Notes under the pieces: generated by a model
Databases searched by the model: none
Told to the model about the DNA's origin: nothing
Seen by the model: the letters and a program-made list of their open reading frames with translations, nothing else
Shown: piece after piece, positions 35,247 to 43,498 of the stretch
Layout of the letters: every line of letters starts with the position of its first letter
Position numbering within the stretch: the first letter of the stretch is position 1
Program-made: the position numbers and the translations under genes
Assembly (NCBI GenBank): GCA_964569795.1
Contig: CAZMVB010000017.1
Location: 1 to 64,000 of the forward strand
DNA length: 64,000 nt
Source: JAHJDS01 sp964569795
Lineage (GTDB): Bacteria > Desulfobacterota > Desulfarculia > Desulfarculales > JAHJDS01
Direction: 5' to 3'

Positions 35247-36476
35247 GTGTCCCAAAAGAGCGTCCTGGTGCTGGGTGGCGGCATCGCCGGAGCCAGCGCC
35301 GCTCTCGACCTGGCGGGCGAGGGGGTTCGGGTCCTGGTGGTCGAGCAGGACGATTTCCCGGGCGGCCACGCCGCCCGCCTGGCCTGCAAGGCGACCGACG
35401 ACTGCCTCAAGTGCAACGGCTGCCTGGTCGAGCCGCGACTGACGGACCTGATGGCCCACCCGGATATCGACCTCTACCTGCGGACCCGGATCACGGCCGT
35501 CACCCGGGACGAATCAGGCTACCTGGTCACCCTGGAGCGCCGGCCGGCCTACATCGATCCGGAGCGGTGCACCGATTGCGGGTTGTGCCTGACCAAGTGC
35601 CCCCTGGCCGATCAGGGGGCCATTCGGCGGACGAACCTGGTCGGACAGCGGCCGCGCCTGGCCATCGATCCGGCAATCTGCGTCTATTTCCGCGACCGGC
35701 AATCGACCCTCTGCCGCGACGTCTGTCCCGAGGAGGCGATCCGGTTCGACCTGGAGGCTGAATCCGAGGCCGTCCGGGTGGACGCGGTGGTCCTGGCCAC
35801 CGGGTTTCAACCCTATGACCCGGCCACCAAGCCCCGCTTCGGCTACGGACAGGTCCCCAACGTCATCACCGCCCTGGACCTGGAGGCCGGACTCAAGCGC
35901 GAAGGCGCGCCGCGGCGGCCCTCGGACGGCCTGACGGCCAAGCGGGTGGCCTTTATCCAGTGCGTCGGCTCCCGGGAGCGGGAGCGGAACAACTACTGCT
36001 CCCGGGTATGCTGCGGGTACGCCCTGCGCCTGGGCCGGGCCCTGCGGCATCGCTTCGGGTGCGAGGTGACCGTGTTCTACATGGACATCCAGAGTTTCGG
36101 TCACGCCTTTGACGAGTTCCTGGCCGCGGCCGAGGGGGAGCTGGAGCTGATCCGCCAGATCCCGGGCGAGGTCTGGCCCGGCGAGGACGGCCAGGTCCTG
36201 GTTCAGTACGTGGCCGACCCGGCCCGGGGGCAGACCTCCCGGCCGTTCGACCTGCTGGTGCTGTCGGTCGGCCTGGCCCCCAATCCGGCCAACGCGGCCC
36301 TGGCCGAGTGGCTGGGGCTGGGCCTGGACGAACACGGCTTCGTGGCCGAACCGGACCGGGAGGCCGGACCGGTGTTCCTGGCCGGCACGGTCGCCCGTCC
36401 CCTGGACGTGTCCGAGGTCGTGGCCCACGCCGGCCGGGCGGCCCGGGAGACGATTCGTTATCTGGAGGGAAAGTAA
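35247..36476 (+). CDS. QmoA-like / HdrA-family flavoprotein
   Basis: 409 residues starting at GTG behind GAGGAGGACGAG. A single HdrA module: GGGIAGASAALDL at the N-terminus, CLKCNGCLVEPRL where HdrA has its cysteine cluster, ferredoxin motif CTDCGLCLTKCPL, CRDVCPEEAIRFDLE, VAFIQCVGSRE and SRVCCGYALR. Length and motifs fit QmoA of the quinone-interacting oxidoreductase that feeds APS reductase in sulfate reducers. No QmoC membrane subunit follows, and the neighbours are MetF genes, so a soluble Hdr-type role is as likely. It ends directly against the next ATG. Confidence 0.83.
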   Translation: MSQKSVLVLGGGIAGASAALDLAGEGVRVLVVEQDDFPGGHAARLACKATDDCLKCNGCLVEPRLTDLMAHPDIDLYLRTRITAVTRDESGYLVTLERRPAYIDPERCTDCGLCLTKCPLADQGAIRRTNLVGQRPRLAIDPAICVYFRDRQSTLCRDVCPEEAIRFDLEAESEAVRVDAVVLATGFQPYDPATKPRFGYGQVPNVITALDLEAGLKREGAPRRPSDGLTAKRVAFIQCVGSRERERNNYCSRVCCGYALRLGRALRHRFGCEVTVFYMDIQSFGHAFDEFLAAAEGELELIRQIPGEVWPGEDGQVLVQYVADPARGQTSRPFDLLVLSVGLAPNPANAALAEWLGLGLDEHGFVAEPDREAGPVFLAGTVARPLDVSEVVAHAGRAARETIRYLEGK

Positions 36477-38642
36477 ATGGCCACCGCACCGCGCGTGGGG
36501 GTCTTCTTGTGCCGCGGCGGCAAGACCCAGGCCGACGCCCCGGACTTCAAGCGCCTCCGGTGGACGGCCGAGGCCGGCGTCGGCGGAGGCAATGTTTACG
36601 AGATCGCCCAGGCCTGCCAGGCCGAAGGCTCCCGGCAGGTGGCCCGGCTGGTCGAGGAGGAGGGACTGACCGGATTCGTGGTCGGGGCCTGTCCCCTGGC
36701 CGGGCCGTCCGGCGACCGGAGCCGACCCGGCGACGGGATCTGGCTCGACCTGTGCTGTAAACCCGAGGGCGAACCGCGGGGATGCCAGGTCCATCCCGGG
36801 GCGGCCGCGGCCCTGGGGCAGGCCCTGGCCGCCCGGGTGTTTCGTCCCGAGATCCAACTCGAGACGCGGGGCGTGGCCACGGACGTCCTGGTGATCGGCG
36901 ACGGTTACGCCGCCCTGACGGCCGCCGCCGAGGCGGTTCAGGCGGGCTACGGCGTCATCCTGGTCACGCCGACCAAACGGCTCGCCCCGCCCGAGCCCCT
37001 GTTCGGCTCGATTGCCGCCGAGCAGGGCGCCGCCCTGGCCAAGGACCTGGAGGCCGACGACCGGGTGACCCTCATCCGGCAGGGGCTGGTCCTGGGTCTG
37101 ACCGGGTCGGCCGGCGACTTCACCGCCCGCGTCCTGGACCGCGAGGGACGGGAATGGGAGTTGCGGGTCGGGGCCGCCATCGTCACCCAGGGGCCGCCTA
37201 GCCGGCCCAATCTGGACGACCTGGGGCTGGATTTGTCCGACCGGGTGATCACCCTGAGCGACCTGTCCGGCCTGATCGGCTCGCCCGAGTACCTGAGGCG
37301 CCTCTTCGGCGAGGGGGAAGCGCCCCGGGTGGCCATCTGCCTGGGACTGGGCCGGGAGTATTTTCCGGTGCAGTTGCGGGCGGCCTGCCGGGCGGCCCTG
37401 GCCCTGCGGCAGAACTTCGGGGCCCAGGTCCACCTCCTGACCGGCAACGCCAAGGTGGCCGCGCCGGACCTGGAGGCCCTGACCCAGGAGGTCCGCCGGG
37501 CGGGAGGCCTGCTGTTCAAGTTCAGCGCGACCGCGCCCCTGGCCGAGGCCGAGGACGACGGGGTCGGCCTTCGCTTCCGGGACGAAATCCTGGAGCGGGA
37601 CGTGGTCTTCCGGGCCGATCTGGTGGCCGTGGACGAGACGGCCGCCCCGGACGAGACATTCGAACGCCTGGGGGCGGCCCTGGGCCTGGCCGTGGGCCGG
37701 GACGGTCGCCTGCAGCCGGACAAGATCGGCGCCCTGCCGACCCTGACTCCCCGCGGCGGGGTGTTCGTCGTCGGCCGGGCCCGGCTCGAGGCCGACCTGG
37801 CCGGGGTGAAGGACGACGTCGGTCAGGTGGTCCAGAAGATCCGGGGCCTGCTGGCAAGGGGCGAGGTCGTCGTCGAGCAGAGCCGGGTCCGGGTGGACCG
37901 CCGGTTGTGCGCCCTGTGTCTGACCTGCGTCCGGGTCTGCCCCGAGGGGGCGATGGGATTCACCGAGCGCCGGCCGGCCAGCAATCCCCTGGTCTGCACC
38001 TCGTGCGGGACCTGCGCCGCCGAGTGCCCCATGGACGCCATCCAGGTCCTGGGCGACGAGGACGACCGCTTTGAGACGGAAATCGAGGCCGCCGGGGCGC
38101 CGGCCGCCGGCGTGACCTTCGAGGCGCCCGAGGACGAGGCCAGGGTCCTGGTCTTTCTCTGTCGCAACTCGGCGGCCAAGGCCGTCGAGGCCGCCCGGCT
38201 GGAAGGCCTGGCCTGGCCCGAGGGGGCCAGCTTTGTCGAGGTCCCCTGCGCCGGCAAGGTCGATCCGATCTACGTCCTGGACGCCTTCCGGGCGGGCTTT
38301 GACGGGGTCCTGATCCTATCGTGTTACCCGGACGCCTGTTACTCGCTCGAGGGCAGTACCTGGGCCGGTCACCGACTGGTCCATCTCCAGAACCTGCTCG
38401 CCGAGGCGGGTCACGACCCGCGCCGCCTGGCCGCCCACGGCGTGGCGCCGGTCATGTCCTCCGAGGCCCTGGCCTGGGTCGAGCAGATGAAGCGGGACGT
38501 GGCCGCCCTGGGGCCCAACCCGCTCAAGGCCACGGCCCGGACCCGCGAGTTCCTGCGCCGGTTCACCATGGCCATGGATGACAGCTTTACCCTGCAGGCC
38601 CAGGCGCTGGCCGGGGTATTCCGGACAATCCAAGGAGCATGA
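36477..38642 (+). CDS. QmoB-like HdrA/MvhD fusion protein
   Basis: 721 residues. The N-terminus begins VGVFLCRGGK in place of the usual CHCG segment; a flavin-binding module follows (VLVIGDGYAALTAAAEA), then a two-cluster ferredoxin (CALCLTCVRVCPEGA, CTSCGTCAAECPM) near residue 480, and a C-terminal MvhD domain (VFLCRNSAAKAVEAA, VPCAGKVDPI, SCYPDACYSLEG). This HdrA-MvhD fusion is the hallmark of QmoB. GGAGGGAAAG precedes the ATG, which directly follows the qmoA-like stop. The first cysteine pair of the flavin region is reduced compared with QmoB of sulfate reducers as I remember it. The partner may be the HdrCB-like protein that follows. Confidence 0.83.
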   Translation: MATAPRVGVFLCRGGKTQADAPDFKRLRWTAEAGVGGGNVYEIAQACQAEGSRQVARLVEEEGLTGFVVGACPLAGPSGDRSRPGDGIWLDLCCKPEGEPRGCQVHPGAAAALGQALAARVFRPEIQLETRGVATDVLVIGDGYAALTAAAEAVQAGYGVILVTPTKRLAPPEPLFGSIAAEQGAALAKDLEADDRVTLIRQGLVLGLTGSAGDFTARVLDREGREWELRVGAAIVTQGPPSRPNLDDLGLDLSDRVITLSDLSGLIGSPEYLRRLFGEGEAPRVAICLGLGREYFPVQLRAACRAALALRQNFGAQVHLLTGNAKVAAPDLEALTQEVRRAGGLLFKFSATAPLAEAEDDGVGLRFRDEILERDVVFRADLVAVDETAAPDETFERLGAALGLAVGRDGRLQPDKIGALPTLTPRGGVFVVGRARLEADLAGVKDDVGQVVQKIRGLLARGEVVVEQSRVRVDRRLCALCLTCVRVCPEGAMGFTERRPASNPLVCTSCGTCAAECPMDAIQVLGDEDDRFETEIEAAGAPAAGVTFEAPEDEARVLVFLCRNSAAKAVEAARLEGLAWPEGASFVEVPCAGKVDPIYVLDAFRAGFDGVLILSCYPDACYSLEGSTWAGHRLVHLQNLLAEAGHDPRRLAAHGVAPVMSSEALAWVEQMKRDVAALGPNPLKATARTREFLRRFTMAMDDSFTLQAQALAGVFRTIQGA

Positions 38643-38643
38643 T

Positions 38644-40005
38644 ATGTCCCCACCCGTAACCGAGCCTCCGGTGGTCAACGAGCCGCCCACCGAGCCGATC
38701 GAGATCGGCGACCGGTTTTCCGGGAAACTGAACGTGGATCCGTCCTGGGCCGACGTCTGCCTGACCTGCGGCACCTGCGTGGGCGGGTGTCCGGTGTCCG
38801 GGGTGGACGGCCTGGACCCGCGCAAGGCCATCCGGATGGCCGCTTTGGGTCTGGAGCAGGAACTGATCGATTCCCGGTTCCCCTGGGTCTGCACCCTGTG
38901 CGGGAGGTGCGAGTACGCCTGTCCCATGGGGGTCAAGCTGATGGCCGTGCTGCGCGGGGCGCGGGGCCTCAGGGAGCGGGACAAGGTGCCGGGTCCGATC
39001 CACAAGGGCGTGGTCATGGACCTGGAGCGGGGCAACAACCTGGGGATTCCTCGAGACGACTTCCTGTTCCTGCTGGGCGACATGGGCAAGGAGCTGGAGG
39101 ACGAGGGCTGCCCCGGGTTTTTTGTTCCGGTGGACCAGGAAGGGTCGAACATCCTGATCACGATCAACTCCAAGGAGCCGTTCGGCGAGCCGGACGACAT
39201 GAAGTTCTGGTGGAAGATCTTTTACGCGGCCAAGGAGTCGTGGACGACGACGTCCACCAACTGGGAGGGCGTGAACTGGGGTCTGTTCTCGGGAGACGAC
39301 GAGTCGTGGCAGACCCTGGTGGGGCGGATCGTGGAGAACGCGCGGAACCTGAAGGTCAAGACGATCTTGTACCCCGAGTGAGGCCACGCCTACTTTGCGA
39401 CCCGTGTTGGTCTGCAGCGTTGGTATCCGGAGGTCTTCGAGGAGTTCGAGTGCGTCAGCGTCCATGACCTGCTCAAAAGATATCTGGAGGAGGGCCGGAT
39501 CAAGGTCGATCCCTCGAAGCACCCGCAGCGGACGACGATTCACGATCCGTGCAACTACGGCCGGAAGTCGATGTTCAGTTGCGGTCAGGCGTTTTTCGAG
39601 GAGCCTCGCTGGATCACGCAGCAGTGCGTGAGCGGCGAGTTCGTGGACATGTATCCGAACCGGATGAACAACTACTGCTGCGGTGCGGGCGGCGGGGCGT
39701 GGGCCATGCCGTACAGCGACGAGCGGGTCTATTACGGGCGGGTGAAGGCCCAGCAGATCAAGGACACGGAGGCGGAGCTGGTGATCGCGCCGTGCCACAA
39801 CTGCCGGGACCAGATCATGAAGAGCCTGACCAAGGAGTACGAGCTGCCGATCGAGACGATGTATCTGTGGGAGCTGGTGGCCGAGTCTTTGGTGATCGAG
39901 CCGTGGAGCGAGTCGGAGATCGAGGCGTCGCACGCGGCGCGTGACGCCCAGTTCGAGCGTGACGGGGTGGAGCTGGAGGACGAGGAGGAGTGGGAGCCCG
40001 AATAG
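38644..40005 (+). CDS. HdrCB-fusion (HdrD-like) iron-sulfur protein, a selenoprotein (UGA = Sec246)
   Basis: 453 residues when the TGA at 39379-39381 is read through; the frame stays open for another 208 codons. An N-terminal HdrC-like part has CLTCGTCVGGCPV and CTLCGRCEYACPM. Two HdrB-like CCG domains follow. In the first, the key cysteine of the LxPECGHA motif is replaced by Sec (LYPE-Sec-GHAYFATR). The second has HDPCNYG, NNYCCGAGGG and APCHNC intact. The C-terminus is acidic. The ATG is seven bases after AAGGAG. It could replace QmoC as the electron exit of the QmoAB-like pair, as HdrBC does in some Gram-positive sulfate reducers. From about 39200 the codon choice shifts towards GCG, ACG and CGT. 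Confidence 0.88.
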
Positions 40006-40093
40006 TCGTCCCCACTATCTCCCATCCACCTATGAACCTCGGACGTCTATTATTTTGTAGTCGATTGCTTGTTAAATAAATGTGAGTCTCGGT

Positions 40094-41413
40094 TTACCTG
40101 GAATCCGGAATGAACTCCAGTAAACGGGCCACGGCGGTCTGGATCGCCCCCCGGTGGCGCTGGACCAGGGCCGTTGCGGCCCGGCCCCTGGTTTGGACCT
40201 CGTCCGGGTCGGACCACAGCCGTTCCAGGGCCCGGGCCAGTCGGGCGGCGCCGGCGACCTGGAGCCCGGCGCCCGTGGCCAGGAACTGGTCGCGTATCCG
40301 GGGAAAATTTTTCATGTTCGGCCCGAACAGGACCGGCACGCCCCAGGCGGCGGCCTCGAGCGGGTTGTGCCCGCCCACGCCGTGCTCGGCGACCAGGGTG
40401 CCGCCGACAAAGGCGGCCCGGGCCAGGCCGTAGGCCCGGGGCAAATCGCCCAGGTTGTCCAGCAGAATGACCCGGGCCGAGGGGCGGGGCCGGCCGGCCG
40501 AGCGCCGGTCGAGGGTGTAGCCGGCCCGCTGGATCACCAGGGCCGCCTCGTCGAACCGCTCGGGCTGGCGGGGGGCGACGACCAGTCTGCTCCGGGGACT
40601 GATTTCAACCAGGCGGCCGAAGGCCTCGAGCACGATCCGTTCCTCGCCGCGATGGGTCGAGCCGGCGACCAGGACCGGCGTCTCCGGATCGAGCCCCAGT
40701 TCCCGGCGCAGGGCCTCGGCGTCCGCGCCGGCGGGCCGGGCCCGGTCGTACTTGAGGTCGCCCGCGTCCACCACCCGGCGGGCGTCCACGCCCAGGGACC
40801 TGACCCGGGCCGCGTCCCCGGCCGACTGCATCAGGCAATACTCGAAGCATCCCCAGACCCGGGCCGCGAACCCGCCGAACCACCGCCAGACCCGGGCGGT
40901 GCCCGTTGACAGGCGGCCGTTGATCAGGATGGCCGGCACGCCGCGTCGTCTCAGTCCGAGCAGGAGATTGGGCCAGACGTCCGTCTCGATCAGGCCGAAG
41001 GCGCCCGGCCGGACCGTATCGATCAGCCGCCGCATGGCCCAGGGCATGTCCACCGGGGCGACGATGACGCTCACCCCGGGCCGGCCCCCGAAACGCCTTA
41101 CCGCCTCGACCAGGCCGTCCCGGGTGCCCACGCTGAGCACCACCTCCAGGCCGGGCCTTTGGGCCGGCAGGGCGTCGATGATCGTCGCCGCCGCGGCGAC
41201 CTCGCCCACGGACACGGCGTGGAGCCACACCGGGGGGCTATTGAAGGCGGGCAGGGGCAGGCGCTCCAGCCCCATCCGCCGGGTCAGGGCCCAGCGGAAT
41301 CTGTCGCCGCGAACGGGCCTGGTCCCCAGGACCGGGCAGACCAGGAACAGGTAGGCCAGGGCCCCCAGGTTGTAGAGGTAATCCCCGAGTGTCAGGCAAT
41401 AGATGGCGTTCAA
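40094..41413 (-). CDS. waaA: 3-deoxy-D-manno-octulosonic-acid (Kdo) transferase
   Basis: About 439 residues from a TTG at 41413; no ATG or GTG is well placed, and a longer TTG start at 41536 would overlap the upstream gene. WaaA transfers Kdo to lipid A at the inner membrane. An N-terminal hydrophobic anchor (YNLGALAYLFLVCPVL) is followed by the catalytic SVGEVAAA, the IETDVWPNLL motif, STHRGEE, and the C-terminal CMP-Kdo binding region GGTLVAEHGVGGHNPLEAA. It is convergent to the hdr block, 88 bases from its end, and belongs to a loose LPS group with the LpxL- and LptF-like genes. Confidence 0.88.
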   Translation of the reverse strand: MNAIYCLTLGDYLYNLGALAYLFLVCPVLGTRPVRGDRFRWALTRRMGLERLPLPAFNSPPVWLHAVSVGEVAAAATIIDALPAQRPGLEVVLSVGTRDGLVEAVRRFGGRPGVSVIVAPVDMPWAMRRLIDTVRPGAFGLIETDVWPNLLLGLRRRGVPAILINGRLSTGTARVWRWFGGFAARVWGCFEYCLMQSAGDAARVRSLGVDARRVVDAGDLKYDRARPAGADAEALRRELGLDPETPVLVAGSTHRGEERIVLEAFGRLVEISPRSRLVVAPRQPERFDEAALVIQRAGYTLDRRSAGRPRPSARVILLDNLGDLPRAYGLARAAFVGGTLVAEHGVGGHNPLEAAAWGVPVLFGPNMKNFPRIRDQFLATGAGLQVAGAARLARALERLWSDPDEVQTRGRAATALVQRHRGAIQTAVARLLEFIPDSR

Positions 41414-41513
41414 ATCACGGGTCGCCGCAACCAGGCGGCCGAAAGGGGGATCATTGACCGGCGGCCGCGACCGTGCGGCGCAAGATTCCGGCCCCGACCG
41501 TCTGGTCGTAACC

Positions 41514-42155
41514 CTATCCCCCTGGCACGACCTCAAGGCCCACGCCCACGGTCAACTCCTTCAGGCGGCCGTACGGCCCGCCGACGGGCGTGAAGGTGAC
41601 GGTGCCCACGGTGCCGGTGTAACCGTTTTTGGCCCAGATCGTCGGCCAGGGGTCCACGACTGAATCGACGATGGAGCCGCCGATGCCCAGGGTGCCGCCG
41701 CCCACGGGCACGGTCACGGTCTGGGTCGAGCCGGTAATCGGGCCCGGTCCCCACTGAAAGAGGTCAGCGGTGAGAGCGCTCGTCCGGGACCAGGTGATCT
41801 TGACCTGGATGGGCTGGGTCACCATATTCGCTCCGCTGCCGTCGATGGTGATGAAATACTGCTGGTAGCTCACCACGGCGTAATCACCGAACACGGGCTG
41901 CATGAGCCACGTACGGGTGGCGGCGACACCCGAGGAGCCGTGGGCCGGCATGCCGGCAAAGGTGCCCGTGATCGGGACGCGGGCCTCGACCGTGAAGTAG
42001 GGGTCCACCGACATGGCCCGGGCCCGGTCCGCGGTGAGCAGGGTCGTCAGGACCGGCGAGGTGTAAACCAGAAACCTGCCCGAGGCGCCCAGGAAGCCCC
42101 GGCGGGTGAGGTGGCCCGGGGTCGATCCTCTGTCCTGTCGATCGTCGCTGTCCAT
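41514..42155 (-). CDS. Tat-exported protein of unknown function
   Basis: 213 residues from the ATG at 42155, which has GGGAGG directly upstream; an ATG at 42173 is also in frame. A twin-arginine signal is clear: LTRRGFLGAS, a hydrophobic stretch (FLVYTSPVLTTLL), and ADRARA as a possible cleavage site. The mature part is rich in Gly, Thr and Val with strand-like repeats (TVTVPVGGGTLGIGGS) and no cysteine, so it is probably a beta-sandwich in the periplasm. I do not recognise the family. Its neighbours upstream on the same strand are a nucleotidyltransferase and a PqqD/HPr-kinase fusion. Confidence 0.7.
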   Translation of the reverse strand: MDSDDRQDRGSTPGHLTRRGFLGASGRFLVYTSPVLTTLLTADRARAMSVDPYFTVEARVPITGTFAGMPAHGSSGVAATRTWLMQPVFGDYAVVSYQQYFITIDGSGANMVTQPIQVKITWSRTSALTADLFQWGPGPITGSTQTVTVPVGGGTLGIGGSIVDSVVDPWPTIWAKNGYTGTVGTVTFTPVGGPYGRLKELTVGVGLEVVPGG

Positions 42156-42228
42156 TGCCCCTCCCGGTTTCACGCGTGGTGGATTAAGCGCAGCCGCCAG
42201 ACCAGGCTTGATCCGGATGAATGCTGAA

Positions 42229-42257
42229 ATGATAAATTATCGAGTTTTCTGTTTCAA
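42229..42257 (-). promoter_or_regulatory. Promoter of the Tat-protein gene
   Basis: On the minus strand, TTGAAA (42257-42252) and TATCAT (42234-42229) are separated by exactly 17 bases; each box matches five of six consensus positions. It sits in a short A+T-rich patch, 74 bases upstream of the ATG. Confidence 0.6.
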
Positions 42258-42261
42258 TATT

Positions 42262-42357
42262 TATTTCCACGGCGGCCAAAGTGGTCAGGACCGGCAGGAG
42301 GCAAGCCCAAAGCCGGTCCGTGGCCGCTCCGCGGTCCTGTCGATCATCGCCGTCCAT
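42262..42357 (-). pseudogene. Degenerate duplicate of the Tat-protein N-terminus
   Basis: From the ATG at 42357 the frame reads MDGDDRQDRG and continues to LPVLTTLAA. The intact gene at 42155 reads MDSDDRQDRG and PVLTTLL. The twin-arginine block between them is missing or scrambled and nothing of the mature protein follows. The DNA also matches in the first 30 bases. This is best read as a tandem duplication that lost most of one copy. The promoter of the intact gene starts right next to this remnant. Confidence 0.6.
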
Positions 42358-42526
42358 CCAGTCCCCTGTCTCCTTTTTCGCAGAAGGGCCCCGGATTCCA
42401 GAATATTTTGGAACGGGCCGCTCGATCAATGATAGGGGAACAGGGAGACCGTTGCAACCCTGATTTCCCCAATGGTCTGAATCGGTCCCCGGCCGGGCCC
42501 TGACCGGACTCCCTGGCGGCCCTGAC

Positions 42527-43498
42527 TCAGCGCCTCAAGGCCCAGCCCAGGAGCCAGGCGCGGGCCGCCCGGTCGCCCGGGGACAGCCGAAAACCGGCGG
42601 GCCGAGCCTGCCCCAGAAAGCGCTCGGCCAGGGCCAGTTGGATCCGCAGGCCGCGGCCCTGTCCGCCTCGTTCGAAGCGCTCCCTGATCCCCGGCCAATC
42701 GATCCCGTCCCCGGCCGCCCGCCGGATGAGGGTCAGGTCGTGGAGGTGTCTCAGGGGAAGCCGCCGGCTGCGCCACAGGACATGGCGGCTGGTACTCAGA
42801 GAGTGGAGGACGTTTTGCACGGCCTGATGGGCCAGCGACGGCCGGCGCAACCTTACCCCCTGGACCTCGAGCGGGATCGATTCGGACCGCATCTCGGCCG
42901 GGCTGAGGACGTCCCGGTACCTCTTGTTCACCGGCTCGGTGTGCAGCTCGACGGCGGCCTTGCGGGCGAGATGCTCCAGGGGCGGGAGATGATGGTGGTC
43001 ATGATAGGGGTCGCCGGGCCTGGTCTGGAAATATCCCTGATACCCCAGCTTGACCAGGGCCAGATAGGCCTCCCGGGCGGCCTCGGCCGGAATCAGCAGG
43101 TCCAGGTCCCCCAGGACCCGGTCCCCGGGATTTTTGTACAGGCCGGAATAGAGGTGGGCCGCACCCTTGAGCAGGATCGGCTCGATCCCTTCCTCATTCA
43201 GGGCCCGGCCGATCTCGACGATCTGATCCGAGATGGCCTGGTTGCGCTGGGTATTGAGCTGGCGCAGGCCGGTCAAATAGTCATGGAAATCGACCGGAAT
43301 CAGCTCGATCAGGTCTTTTTCCTGGAAAACCGTTAGCAGGGCCGGGGTGACCAAATGACGGCTGGAGATCTCGACGATCCTTTCCCAGGCGACCCTGCCG
43401 GAGGCGATCTCCCGGTCCAGGGCGGGTCTCCGCCTGCCTTTGGTTTGGTCCGGCCCCAGCAGGCGGCCCAGCAGACGGTAAACCTGGCGCGCGGTCAC
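42527..43498 (-). CDS. Nucleotidyltransferase-fold family protein (NTP_transf_5 type)
   Basis: 323 residues. The core motif EPILLKGAAHL, then GDLDLLI, is the signature of the NTP_transf_5 family, a minimal nucleotidyltransferase fold whose substrate is unknown in most members. Further marks are HHHLPPLEH and AVELHTE. These proteins are frequently encoded beside PqqD-like and HPr-kinase-like proteins in peptide-modification and exopolysaccharide loci, as here, where the start overlaps the upstream gene by four bases. Start codon GTG (43498). Actual activity is undetermined. Confidence 0.78.
   Translation of the reverse strand: MTARQVYRLLGRLLGPDQTKGRRRPALDREIASGRVAWERIVEISSRHLVTPALLTVFQEKDLIELIPVDFHDYLTGLRQLNTQRNQAISDQIVEIGRALNEEGIEPILLKGAAHLYSGLYKNPGDRVLGDLDLLIPAEAAREAYLALVKLGYQGYFQTRPGDPYHDHHHLPPLEHLARKAAVELHTEPVNKRYRDVLSPAEMRSESIPLEVQGVRLRRPSLAHQAVQNVLHSLSTSRHVLWRSRRLPLRHLHDLTLIRRAAGDGIDWPGIRERFERGGQGRGLRIQLALAERFLGQARPAGFRLSPGDRAARAWLLGWALRR

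Noticed and set aside
35247..40005. A complete qmoABC operon for sulfate reduction
   Set aside because: QmoA- and QmoB-like proteins are present but no membrane-bound QmoC and no APS reductase genes; an HdrCB-like soluble protein follows instead.
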